Source: Phyllobacteriaceae bacterium (GTDB lineage Bacteria; Pseudomonadota; Alphaproteobacteria; Rhizobiales; Rhizobiaceae). Taken from it: a DNA stretch of 16,726 nucleotides. The translations under genes and the position numbers were made by a program. The DNA is taken from positions 11,219-27,944 of the forward strand of contig JAHEGF010000009.1 of NCBI GenBank assembly GCA_024645155.1. The letters are read 5' to 3'. Position 1 is the first letter of the stretch. Every line of letters starts with the position of its first letter. Shown in pieces: positions 6,958-13,713 of the stretch. The notes below the pieces were generated by a model that worked only from the letters and a program-made list of their open reading frames with translations, had not been told where the DNA came from and made no database searches.

Positions 6958-7806
6958 TCAGGTGTCGGCTTTTACGGTCTGGCGCTGAACGCCAAGGCCG
7001 TCAATGCCAAGCTCCATGGTATCACCGGCTTTCAAATAGACCGGTTCCGGTTTCATGCCCATGCCCACTCCAGGCGGTGTACCGGTGGAAATGACGTCGC
7101 CCGGATGCAGGGTGAACAACTGCGAAAGATGCTCGATGATCTGCGCGACCGTGAAAATCATTGTCGCGGTATTGCCGGTTTGCATGCGCTTGCCGTTGAC
7201 ATCAAGATACATGGAAAGCGACTGCGGATCGCCGACTTCGTCGCGCGTTACGAGCCACGGGCCGGTCGGGCCAAACGTGTCGCAGGACTTTCCCTTTGTC
7301 CACTGGCCGGTCAGTTCGGACTGGAATTTTCGCTCCGACACGTCATTTATGACGCAGTAGCCGGCGACATGATCAAGCGCTTCGGCCTGCGACACATACT
7401 TTGCCTTCTTGCCGATGACGACGCCAAGTTCGACTTCCCAATCGGTTTTTGTCGAACCGCGCGGAATGACAACATCGTCATTGGGGCCGACAATCGCCGA
7501 GTTTGCCTTCATGAAAAGGATCGGGTGTTTTGGCAGCGGCAGATTCGATTCCGCAGCGTGATCGGCATAGTTGAGACCAATGCACATGAATTTGCCGATA
7601 TTGCCAACACAAGGACCGATCCGCTGGCCTTCGGGAACCTTGGGCAGCGAGGCCGGATCAAGCGCGGCAATGGCTGCTAGCGAGCTTTCCGACAGGGCGG
7701 CGCCATCGATGTCGTTTAACGTGCCGGAGAGGTTGCGGATATTGCCATCGGCGTCGATGAGTCCCGGTTTTTCAGCGCCGGGATTTCCAAAACGGACGAG
7801 TTTCAT
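6958..7806 (-). CDS. FAH-family hydrolase (fumarylacetoacetate hydrolase-like, diketo-deoxy sugar acid or ureidoglycolate lyase type)
   Basis: A 282-residue single-domain FAH superfamily enzyme, which uses a divalent metal to cleave C-C bonds in diketo or oxaloacetate-like acids. Metal ligands Glu124, Glu126 (in WEVELGVVIG) and Asp155 (in VINDVSERKFQ) are present, with IGLNYADHAAES (His83) and the active-site stretch STGTPPGVGMG near 240-250. Length matches enzymes annotated as ureidoglycolate lyase or as 2,4-diketo-3-deoxy-L-fuconate/rhamnonate hydrolase. The neighbouring sugar-acid dehydratases and dehydrogenases favour the second role: hydrolysis of a 2,4-diketo-3-deoxy acid to pyruvate and a hydroxyacid. 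ATG at 7806 is preceded by AAGGA at good spacing, 22 bases after the dehydratase stop. Exact substrate is inferred, not shown. Confidence 0.9.
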   Translation of the reverse strand: MKLVRFGNPGAEKPGLIDADGNIRNLSGTLNDIDGAALSESSLAAIAALDPASLPKVPEGQRIGPCVGNIGKFMCIGLNYADHAAESNLPLPKHPILFMKANSAIVGPNDDVVIPRGSTKTDWEVELGVVIGKKAKYVSQAEALDHVAGYCVINDVSERKFQSELTGQWTKGKSCDTFGPTGPWLVTRDEVGDPQSLSMYLDVNGKRMQTGNTATMIFTVAQIIEHLSQLFTLHPGDVISTGTPPGVGMGMKPEPVYLKAGDTMELGIDGLGVQRQTVKADT

Positions 7807-7828
7807 GTCTTATTCCTTGGTTATCGTG

Positions 7829-9631
7829 TCAGTGATTGTCGCGGGGTATGTGTTTTTTTGCAATCGAGCGGTATTTGTCGGCGCCGCGCAGAACCATGCC
7901 GTCTGAAAGCGGCTCCACTTTTTCGCGGAAATACTGCTGCCAGGGCGAATGGCTTTCGGGTATCGGGTAGCCACCTGATTTTTTCAGCGCGGCACGGCGC
8001 GCTTCAATTTCGGCGTCCGGAACAAGCATGTTTGCGGTGCATTTTTTCAGGTCGATGCGGACCATGTCGCCGGTCTTGAGAAGGGCGAGACCGCCGCCGG
8101 CGGCTGCTTCCGGCGAGGCGTTGAGGATCGACGGCGAACCGGACGTTCCCGATTGCCGTCCGTCGCCGACACAGGCGAGTTCGTTGATGCCCTTCTTGAT
8201 GAGATAGCTGGGCGGGCGCATGTTGACGACCTCGGCGGCTCCCGGATAACCGATCGGTCCGGCGCCACGCATGAACAGGATGCAATGGGCGTCGATCTTC
8301 AGTCTCGGGTCATCGATACGCTTGTGAAAATCCTCCGGCCCGTCAAAGACGATGGCGCGGCCTTCAAAGGCGTTCCTGTCTTTCGGATTGGACAGGTACC
8401 GCTTCGTGAATTCCTCCGATATCACACTGGTCTTCATGATTGCCGAGTCAAACAGGTTGCCCTTCATGTTGATGAAGCCTGCTGATTTCCTGATCGGTTT
8501 GCCGACCGTTTTGATGACATCAGGGTTCCCGCTTTGCTGCCCCGTGCAATTGGCGCCCATCGATTTGCCGTTGACGGTCACCGCATTTTCATGGGGCAGC
8601 AGTCCTGCCCTGATCAATTCGCCGACAACTGCGGGAACGCCGCCGGCGCGGTGGAAATCCTCGCCAAGATATTCGCCTGCCGGCTGGAGGTTCACGAGCA
8701 GCGGAATCTTGTGTCCGAGTTTCTGCCAGTCGTCATTGTTGAGCGCGACGCCAAGATGGCGGGCTATCGCGTTGAGGTGGATGGGCGCGTTGGTCGAGCC
8801 GCCGATTGCCGAGTTGATGACAATGGCGTTTTCGAAGGCCTTCCGCGTCATGATGTTGGACGGCTTGAGGTCCTCCCAGACCATCTCGACGATGCGCTTG
8901 CCGGTGGCGTAGGCCATTTGGCCGCGCTCGCGATAGGGCGCGGGTATGGCGGCGGAACCGGGAAGCTGCATGCCGAGCGCCTCGGCCATCGAGTTCATGG
9001 TCGTGGCGGTACCCATGGTGTTGCAGTAACCGGTGGAGGGGGCCGATGAGGCGACAAGATCCATGAACCCGTCGTTGTCGATTTCACCGGCGGCGAGCAG
9101 TTGCCGGGCCTTCCAGACAATCGTGCCCGACCCGGTGCGCTGGCCGCGATACCAGCCGTTTAACATGGGGCCGACCGAAAACGCGATTGCCGGAATGTTG
9201 ACAGTGGCCGCCGCCATCAGCAGCGCAGGGGTTGTCTTGTCGCAACCGATATTGAGCACAACGCCGTCGATCGGGTAGCCGAACAGGGTTTCCACCAGCG
9301 AGAGATAGGCAAGGTTGCGGTCGAGCATCGCGGTCGGCCGTTTGCCGGTTTCCTGTATCGGATGGACAGGGATCTCGATGACGGTTCCGCCGGCGGCAAT
9401 GACCCCGTCGCGCACACGCTTGGTCAATTCGATGTGGTGACGGTTGCAGGGCGAAAGATCGGACCCGGTCTGCGCGACGCCGATGATCGGCTTGTTCGAT
9501 TGCAGTTCCTCGCGCGTCAGACCGTAGTTCAGGTAGCGTTCCAGATACAGCGCGGTCATTTCCGGATCTGCCGGATTGTTGAACCAGTTGCGTGATCTGA
9601 GGTCTTGCGGTTTGGTCTTCTTGCGGGCCAT
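7829..9631 (-). CDS. IlvD/EDD-family dehydratase (sugar-acid dehydratase, arabinonate/xylonate-type)
   Basis: A 600-residue dehydratase that removes water from an aldonic acid to give a 2-keto-3-deoxy acid, using an iron-sulfur cluster and Mg2+. The three cluster cysteines are Cys62 (DLSPCNRHH), Cys130 (NIGCDKTTPA) and Cys203 (STGYCNTMGTA). The C-terminal catalytic-serine region GDGRQSGTSGSPSILNASPE is intact. Length fits the pentonate dehydratase branch (L-arabinonate, D-xylonate; about 580-600 residues) better than dihydroxyacid dehydratase or phosphogluconate dehydratase. ATG at 9631 follows AGG eight bases upstream. It lies 97 bases after the DenD-like gene, a gap with inverted repeats, and 22 bases before the FAH hydrolase. 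The enzyme probably opens the pathway. A separate enolase-type dehydratase sits in the divergent operon, so two dehydratases may serve different isomers. Confidence 0.92.
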   Translation of the reverse strand: MARKKTKPQDLRSRNWFNNPADPEMTALYLERYLNYGLTREELQSNKPIIGVAQTGSDLSPCNRHHIELTKRVRDGVIAAGGTVIEIPVHPIQETGKRPTAMLDRNLAYLSLVETLFGYPIDGVVLNIGCDKTTPALLMAAATVNIPAIAFSVGPMLNGWYRGQRTGSGTIVWKARQLLAAGEIDNDGFMDLVASSAPSTGYCNTMGTATTMNSMAEALGMQLPGSAAIPAPYRERGQMAYATGKRIVEMVWEDLKPSNIMTRKAFENAIVINSAIGGSTNAPIHLNAIARHLGVALNNDDWQKLGHKIPLLVNLQPAGEYLGEDFHRAGGVPAVVGELIRAGLLPHENAVTVNGKSMGANCTGQQSGNPDVIKTVGKPIRKSAGFINMKGNLFDSAIMKTSVISEEFTKRYLSNPKDRNAFEGRAIVFDGPEDFHKRIDDPRLKIDAHCILFMRGAGPIGYPGAAEVVNMRPPSYLIKKGINELACVGDGRQSGTSGSPSILNASPEAAAGGGLALLKTGDMVRIDLKKCTANMLVPDAEIEARRAALKKSGGYPIPESHSPWQQYFREKVEPLSDGMVLRGADKYRSIAKKHIPRDNH

Positions 9632-9665
9632 GGTGATTACCTGACTGGTTGTAAGTGGCTGATAT

Positions 9666-9719
9666 GCATCGGGTTTGGTGCGCCGATGCTGCTGGTGACA
9701 AGTCCCTGATTGCTGTCAC
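9666..9719 (-). repeat. Two small hairpins between the DenD-like and IlvD-like genes
   Basis: The 97-base gap 9632-9731, the longest inside the minus-strand operon, contains two perfect inverted repeats: GCATCGG (9666-9672) with CCGATGC (9683-9689), and GTGACA (9695-9700) with TGTCAC (9714-9719). No T-run follows on the minus strand. They could be an mRNA processing or stability element that sets the amount of the dehydratase message, or a protein site; no clear promoter is seen. Confidence 0.45.
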
Positions 9720-9731
9720 GGCGCGGGTCCA

Positions 9732-10721
9732 TCAGTTGCCGCCCGCCGGTGACAGGTCTTCTTCGATATAGATCTTGATGATGTCGTGGAAACTGGCCTC
9801 GGCGGCAAACCCGAGTTCGGTGGCGCGAACCGGGTCGAAATTGCGCGGCCAATTGCTGACAATCGAAATGATCGCCTCGTTGGGTTCGCTGTGGATCAGC
9901 TTGACAACGTCATTGCCGGCAATCTCGCGAAGGGCTTCGATCTGCTCTGCCACTGTGCACGAGACACCCGGCATGTTCAGGCTGCGTCTCGCGCCGAGGC
10001 GCGCGGTGTCGATGGCTGCAGCATGGGTCAGAAAACCGGCCGCCGAACGCGGCGAAGCATGCCAGTGGCGCACGTCTTGCGAAACAGGCAATATGGCCTC
10101 CTTGCCATTCAGCGGTTCCCGAATAATACCGGAAAAGAACGACGACGCTGCGAGATTGGGCTTGCCGGGGCGGACACAGATGGTCGGCAGGCGGATCGAA
10201 ATGCCGTCAACCATGCCCTTGCGGGAATAGTCGGAAACCAAAAGTTCGGTCATTGCCTTCTGGGCGCCGTAGGATGTTTGCGGCGCGCACAGGAATTCGT
10301 CGCCGATCCTGTCCGGGAACGGTGCGCCGAAAACCGCGATCGATGAGGCGAACACGAAGCGCGGGACATAAGTGCCGCCGCTTTCCTCGTGGCGTTTACG
10401 CAGTGCCTCGAGCAGGCGCCATGATCCGCGCGCGTTGATGTTCCAGCCCTTGTCGAAATCGGTTTCGGCCTCGCCGGAGACGATAGCGGCCAGGTGGAAA
10501 ACGATGTCGGGAAGGAGAGCGGCAAGGCGGTCCGCCTCGGCGGGGTCGCCAATATCGCCGGTGATCGCTTCAACAGGTACCGGACCTGGTGGGGACTTTG
10601 CCTTGAAGATATCGTGCAAAACCAGTGCGGAAATTTCTCCCGATGGCAATCCCTTGCCGGCAAGACGGGCGGCGAGTTTCTGGCCGATCATTCCGGCACC
10701 GCCGATTATCAGCACTTTCAT
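9732..10721 (-). CDS. denD: NAD-dependent epimerase/dehydratase-family dehydrogenase, D-erythronate dehydrogenase (DenD)-like
   Basis: A 329-residue extended short-chain dehydrogenase. GGAGMIG (7-13) binds the dinucleotide; Asp36 at the end of the second strand indicates NAD rather than NADP. Active-site residues are Ser126/Ser127 in FASSIAVFG and Tyr151/Lys155 in TSYGAQKAM. The block RLPTICVRPGKPN followed by AASSFFSGIIREPL (177-204) is, from memory, the hallmark of DenD, which oxidises D-erythronate at C2, and its relatives. DenD normally sits with a DUF1537 kinase, an isomerase and a decarboxylase (OtnK, OtnI, OtnC); none is in this window, so here it may oxidise a different hydroxyacid, such as a 2-keto-3-deoxy acid. 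ATG at 10721 is 22 bases after the preceding stop. The family call is firm; the substrate is not. Confidence 0.88.
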   Translation of the reverse strand: MKVLIIGGAGMIGQKLAARLAGKGLPSGEISALVLHDIFKAKSPPGPVPVEAITGDIGDPAEADRLAALLPDIVFHLAAIVSGEAETDFDKGWNINARGSWRLLEALRKRHEESGGTYVPRFVFASSIAVFGAPFPDRIGDEFLCAPQTSYGAQKAMTELLVSDYSRKGMVDGISIRLPTICVRPGKPNLAASSFFSGIIREPLNGKEAILPVSQDVRHWHASPRSAAGFLTHAAAIDTARLGARRSLNMPGVSCTVAEQIEALREIAGNDVVKLIHSEPNEAIISIVSNWPRNFDPVRATELGFAAEASFHDIIKIYIEEDLSPAGGN

Positions 10722-10743
10722 GGCGTGTTTCCCGGCGTCACCA

Positions 10744-11622
10744 TCATGTCAGACCATTGGTGTCTTTGAGTTCCAGATAAATGCCCGAGTGGTCGATTTC
10801 GGCGCCGTCCAGTTCATCGACGAAGCGGTTGAAACGTGCCTGCATCTGTTCGGTCAGCGGCAAAGTCAATCCGGCATTGCGCGCTTCTTCAAGCGTATTG
10901 TTGAGGTCCTTGAGGTGCAGACGGGAGAAGCCGCCCGGCGTGAAGTTTCCGGTCGTCATGCGCTGGCCGTGCTGTTGAAGGATGACGGAATCGGCAAATC
11001 CGCCCTTGAGCGCATCGCGGATCGCCGCCGGGTCGGCCCCACCCTTTTCTGCGAGCAGCATTGCTTCTGCAACCGCACCGATGGTGATCGCGACAATTGC
11101 CTGGTTGGCGAGCTTGGCCAACTGACCGGCACCGTCAGGTCCGACACGGACGGGACGGCCCATGGCCTTGAGTATTTCCACAGCGCGGCTGTAAACTTCC
11201 TGGTCTCCACCGGCCATGATTGCCAGAGTTCCGGCCTCGGCGCCCTTGGTGCCGCCCGACACCGGCGCATCGATATGGCCGATACCCATTTCCCGGAGCC
11301 TGCCGGCGTGGGCGCGTGCTTCTGCCGGGCGTATCGAGCTCATGTCGATCACCACCGAACCGGCTTTGAGGGCATCGGCGACTTCGTGCGCAAACAACAA
11401 GTCACTAACGGCGGGGCCATCCGAAAGCATGGTGATGACGAAATCCGCCTCGGCGACGGCATCAGCGGCTGCCGGGAAGGCTGTAATGCCCGATGGGATC
11501 AGCGCCTCGGCCTTGGCCGGTGTTCTGTTCCAGGCTGCGACCGGGAACCCGGCCGCGGCAATATTGAGCGCCATCGGCGCGCCCATCAGGCCGGTTCCAA
11601 GAACCGATACGTTCTTCAGCAT
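10744..11622 (-). CDS. Beta-hydroxyacid dehydrogenase, GarR/LtnD-like (2-hydroxy-3-oxopropionate reductase type)
   Basis: A 292-residue NAD(P)-dependent dehydrogenase of the 3-hydroxyisobutyrate/tartronate semialdehyde reductase family. It shows GTGLMG (9-14), WNRT (31-34, suggesting NADP), the canonical substrate loop DAPVSGGTKGAEAGTL (118-133), catalytic Lys170 in GQLAKLANQ and the DHSG motif near the C-terminus (277-280) seen in GarR-type enzymes. Relatives reduce tartronate semialdehyde to D-glycerate or oxidise L-threonate (LtnD). It is the first enzyme gene after the regulator (32-base gap) and 22 bases ahead of the DenD-like gene. Unlike the second family member at 5070-5975, its substrate loop is standard. 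The role could be oxidation of a sugar-acid intermediate or reduction of a semialdehyde product. Confidence 0.9.
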   Translation of the reverse strand: MLKNVSVLGTGLMGAPMALNIAAAGFPVAAWNRTPAKAEALIPSGITAFPAAADAVAEADFVITMLSDGPAVSDLLFAHEVADALKAGSVVIDMSSIRPAEARAHAGRLREMGIGHIDAPVSGGTKGAEAGTLAIMAGGDQEVYSRAVEILKAMGRPVRVGPDGAGQLAKLANQAIVAITIGAVAEAMLLAEKGGADPAAIRDALKGGFADSVILQQHGQRMTTGNFTPGGFSRLHLKDLNNTLEEARNAGLTLPLTEQMQARFNRFVDELDGAEIDHSGIYLELKDTNGLT

Positions 11623-11654
11623 TTGCTATCTGGCTCCCATGTCTTTGCAGCCGG

Positions 11655-12395
11655 TCAAACCGCTGATCTTTGTGCCGCCATTGCCGGTGACTGCGGGTTG
11701 CGGTCATTTTTGTTCATTGTTGCGTGTTCGGCACTTTTTTCCCTCACGATCTGCACATGACGCGTTATCGCCACATGGCACGCAGCAACGTCACGGTTGA
11801 GGGCTGCCTGCAGGATCGCCGCATGCTCGCCAATGGTCTCGCTGCGAAACCCTGCCGAGCTTAGCCCGGCGACAACCTGCTGGCGGAACTGCTCGTAGAT
11901 ATTGCGGTAGGTATCGCGCAGTGCGCCTGACGGGCAGGCAGATAGCAGGGTTTCATGGAACTCCCAGTCGACCCGCGTCCATATCTGCAGATAGGGTTCA
12001 ATGGCGTCGGCCAGTTTCATTTTCTGCTCTATGTGAACGAGCTTGTGGTGCACGGCATTGAGACGGGCTTCCCATTCGACATCGCCATTGATGATTGACT
12101 GCCGTGCGCCTTCGCACTCCAGAAGAATGCGCAGTTCCATCAATTCGAGAAGATGCCGCTGGCTGGTTTCCGGTACGTTGAACCCACGCTGTTCTTCCTG
12201 GTGCAGCAATTTTTCGTGGCTCAGCCTCAGCAGTATCTCGCGCAAGGCGCTGGCGCTGATCTTATGGGTTTGGGCCAACTGGGCGGGGCGCAGTTTCTCG
12301 CCCGGCTTGAAATCGCCAGACATCAGTTGCGCCCTGATCGAACGGTAGACAGAGCCGGGATTTGACGCCGTCGCCATATCGAGCGGATCGGTCAT
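11655..12395 (-). CDS. GntR-family transcriptional regulator with FCD domain
   Basis: A 246-residue DNA-binding regulator. Residues 14-77 form the winged helix (SVYRSIRAQLMSGDFKPGEK, recognition helix around ISASALREILLRL, wing QEEQRGFNVP). Residues 80-220 are an FCD effector domain with the expected metal ligands Asp143, His147, His191 and His213. FCD regulators usually sense small organic or sugar acids. ATG at 12395 has a strong GGAGG six bases upstream. It is the first gene of the minus-strand catabolic operon and diverges from the TRAP transporter, so it probably controls both and its own expression, most likely through the inverted repeat at 12505-12519. The C-terminal tail after residue 222 is polar and probably unstructured. 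Repressor action released by ligand is inferred. Confidence 0.93.
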   Translation of the reverse strand: MTDPLDMATASNPGSVYRSIRAQLMSGDFKPGEKLRPAQLAQTHKISASALREILLRLSHEKLLHQEEQRGFNVPETSQRHLLELMELRILLECEGARQSIINGDVEWEARLNAVHHKLVHIEQKMKLADAIEPYLQIWTRVDWEFHETLLSACPSGALRDTYRNIYEQFRQQVVAGLSSAGFRSETIGEHAAILQAALNRDVAACHVAITRHVQIVREKSAEHATMNKNDRNPQSPAMAAQRSAV

Positions 12396-12434
12396 GAGAA
12401 TCCTCCGGTTTGCCCTTTCCTACGACTATGGTCG

Positions 12435-12497
12435 AAAACAACAATATCGCAAAATTTTGAGAAAACAAACAATTTCAAAAACTTCAAAAAATTTAAA
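12435..12497. promoter_or_regulatory. AT-rich, phased A-tract segment in the divergent regulatory region
   Basis: This stretch is far richer in A/T than its surroundings. A-tracts occur at 12435-12438, 12451-12458 (AAAATTTT inside palindrome CAAAATTTTG), 12462-12465, 12477-12481 and 12486-12491, roughly in helical phase. TTCAAAAA is repeated at 12474 and 12483, and GAAAACA(A)CAAT at 12434 and 12461. It may bend DNA or act as an UP element for the plus-strand promoter. A weak minus-strand promoter can be drawn here (-35 TTGTTT from 12472, -10 GATATT from 12448). Confidence 0.45.
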
Positions 12498-12502
12498 TGT
12501 GC

Positions 12503-12531
12503 TTGATGGACGATCCATCGCTTGCTAGGGT
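12503..12531 (+). promoter_or_regulatory. Probable promoter of the TRAP transporter operon
   Basis: TTGATG at 12503-12508 and TAGGGT at 12526-12531 form a -35/-10 pair with a 17-base spacer, just downstream of the AT-rich stretch. Transcription would begin near 12538, leaving a leader of about 75 bases. The -10 box is only a partial match. The inverted repeat 12505-12519 lies within the promoter, as expected for repressor control. Confidence 0.45.
12505..12519. promoter_or_regulatory. Inverted repeat GATGGA-CGA-TCCATC, likely GntR-family operator
   Basis: GATGGA (12505-12510) and TCCATC (12514-12519) are exact reverse complements around a 3-base centre. The size suits a GntR/FCD dimer site. 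It sits in the shared region between the regulator gene and dctP and overlaps the proposed dctP promoter. Binding by this regulator is inferred from position. Confidence 0.6.
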
Positions 12532-12550
12532 TAAAGGGCTGCATGGAGGA

Positions 12551-12590
12551 TGTGGCAACCAACAATCGGGATTCAGGCGTCGTTGCCACA
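12551..12590 (+). repeat. 9-bp inverted repeat in the dctP 5' leader
   Basis: TGTGGCAAC (12551-12559) pairs perfectly with GTTGCCACA (12582-12590) across a 22-base loop. It ends ten bases before the dctP Shine-Dalgarno (GGAGG, 12600-12604). It is followed by A's, not T's, so it is not a plus-strand terminator. It may stabilise the 5' end of the mRNA, tune translation, or be a second, widely spaced protein site. Confidence 0.5.
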
Positions 12591-12611
12591 AAAATTCTGG
12601 GAGGAATAACA

Positions 12612-13625
12612 ATGAAAATCTTGAAAGTGCTTCTTGCGACCACCGCTGCTTCGTTGGTGTTTGCGTCGGCTGCCGCAGCCGAGACCACCAATCTTCGCAT
12701 CCAGACCCACTATGCGCCGGAAACGCCCTCGGGCAAATTGGCTGCAGAATACATCGACGACATTCAGACAATGTCAAATGGTGAAATCCAGGTGGAGATG
12801 TTCTATTCCTCATCGGTCGTCAAATCGGTGGAGACCTTTGATGCCGCTGCAACCGGCATTCTCGACTGCGACATGACCGGTGGCGCTTACCAGACAGGTA
12901 AAAACCCGGCGTTCCAGTTTGTTGGCGATATCATGGGCGGTTACGATACGCCTTACCAGCAGTTGTCATGGCTGTACTATGGCGGTGGCCTGGAAGCTGC
13001 GCAAAAGCTGTACAACAAGTTCGACATGGAACTGATCGGATGGTGGGTCTACGGACAGGAATCCCTGTCGTCGTCCAAGCCGATCCGCAATGTCGCCGAT
13101 TTCAAGGACTGGAAATTCCGTTCGCCTCCGGGCATGGAAACCAAGATCTTCGAAAAGCTCGGCGCCAAGCCGATCGTGATGGATTTCACTGAAATCTTCA
13201 CGGCGCTTGAATCAGGCATCATCGATGGTGCCGATGCTTCGGGTCTTGCCAACAATGTCGGTCTTGGCCTTTACGACATCGTCAAGCACGCAAACTACCC
13301 GGGCTTCCATTCAATGCCGTCTGATCACCTTGCCTGCAACAAGGCAAAGTTTGACGCGATGCCGGCCAACCAGCAGCGCATCATGAAGGTTGCCATGCAG
13401 GCGCTGGCCCTGAAAACGGCCCTGACGTTCGAGAAGAAGAACGCGGAAGCCGCTGCCGAACTGAGGGCCAAGGGTGTCAACCTCTATGCCTGGACACCTG
13501 AGGAGCTTCAGAAATTCCGCGATGCCGCACAGGCTGCGTGGGGCGATTTCGCAACCACGCCGGAAGCCAAGGACCTGGTCGAGGCGCATCTGAGCTATCT
13601 GCGCAAACTCGGTCTTGCGAAGTAA
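12612..13625 (+). CDS. dctP: TRAP transporter substrate-binding protein DctP
   Basis: A 337-residue periplasmic binding protein for organic or sugar acids that delivers ligand to the DctQM membrane pair. A typical Sec signal peptide covers 1-23, with a basic start, a hydrophobic core and likely cleavage after AAA before ETTN. The mature part follows the DctP pattern; Arg170 in KFRSPPGMETKIFEKLG is the probable conserved arginine that binds the ligand carboxylate. The motifs YYGGGLEAAQKLY and GWWVYGQESLSSSKPI resemble the 'mannitol/chloroaromatic' or alpha-keto acid (TakP-like) branch. ATG 12612 is chosen because GGGAGG lies about seven bases upstream and the signal peptide starts there; the in-frame extension upstream would run through the leader hairpin. 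It is the first gene of the plus-strand operon, next to its likely regulator. Confidence 0.94.
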   Translation: MKILKVLLATTAASLVFASAAAAETTNLRIQTHYAPETPSGKLAAEYIDDIQTMSNGEIQVEMFYSSSVVKSVETFDAAATGILDCDMTGGAYQTGKNPAFQFVGDIMGGYDTPYQQLSWLYYGGGLEAAQKLYNKFDMELIGWWVYGQESLSSSKPIRNVADFKDWKFRSPPGMETKIFEKLGAKPIVMDFTEIFTALESGIIDGADASGLANNVGLGLYDIVKHANYPGFHSMPSDHLACNKAKFDAMPANQQRIMKVAMQALALKTALTFEKKNAEAAAELRAKGVNLYAWTPEELQKFRDAAQAAWGDFATTPEAKDLVEAHLSYLRKLGLAK

Positions 13626-13641
13626 CGCCTGTTGTTACGCG

Positions 13642-13670
13642 GGCGGTCCGGCAGGTAATGCCGGGCCGCC
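13642..13670 (+). repeat. Strong hairpin between dctP and dctQ
   Basis: GGCGGTCCGGCA (13642-13653) pairs with TGCCGGGCCGCC (13659-13670) around loop GGTAA, giving a 12-bp stem with one G-U pair. A smaller hairpin, GTAAC (13622-13626) with GTTAC (13634-13638), overlaps the dctP stop. No T-run follows. Its position suits a 3' stabiliser or partial attenuator that lets the binding protein be made in excess of the membrane subunits. Confidence 0.65.
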
Positions 13671-13713
13671 TGGTCCTGCTTCCGTTATCCGCCTGTAACC
13701 GTGGAACACCGGC

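Noticed and set aside
6272..7680. Overlapping plus-strand ORFs (238 and 257 codons) opposite the reductase and FAH genes
   Set aside because: Antisense to genes with intact catalytic motifs and operon spacing; no family features or credible starts.
10372..11760. Long plus-strand ORF (462 codons) opposite the DenD-like and GarR-like genes
   Set aside because: It runs antisense to two well-supported dehydrogenases, has no recognisable domain and is rich in Arg, Cys and Ser as expected for shadow frames in GC-rich DNA.
12522..12611. Upstream start that would extend DctP by 30 residues
   Set aside because: The ATG at 12612 has a strong Shine-Dalgarno and begins a textbook signal peptide; the extension would run through the leader hairpin and start inside the promoter.
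13642..13680. Rho-independent terminator after dctP
   Set aside because: The stem is strong but is followed by TGGTCCTGCTT rather than a T-run, and dctQ and dctM follow in the same direction.
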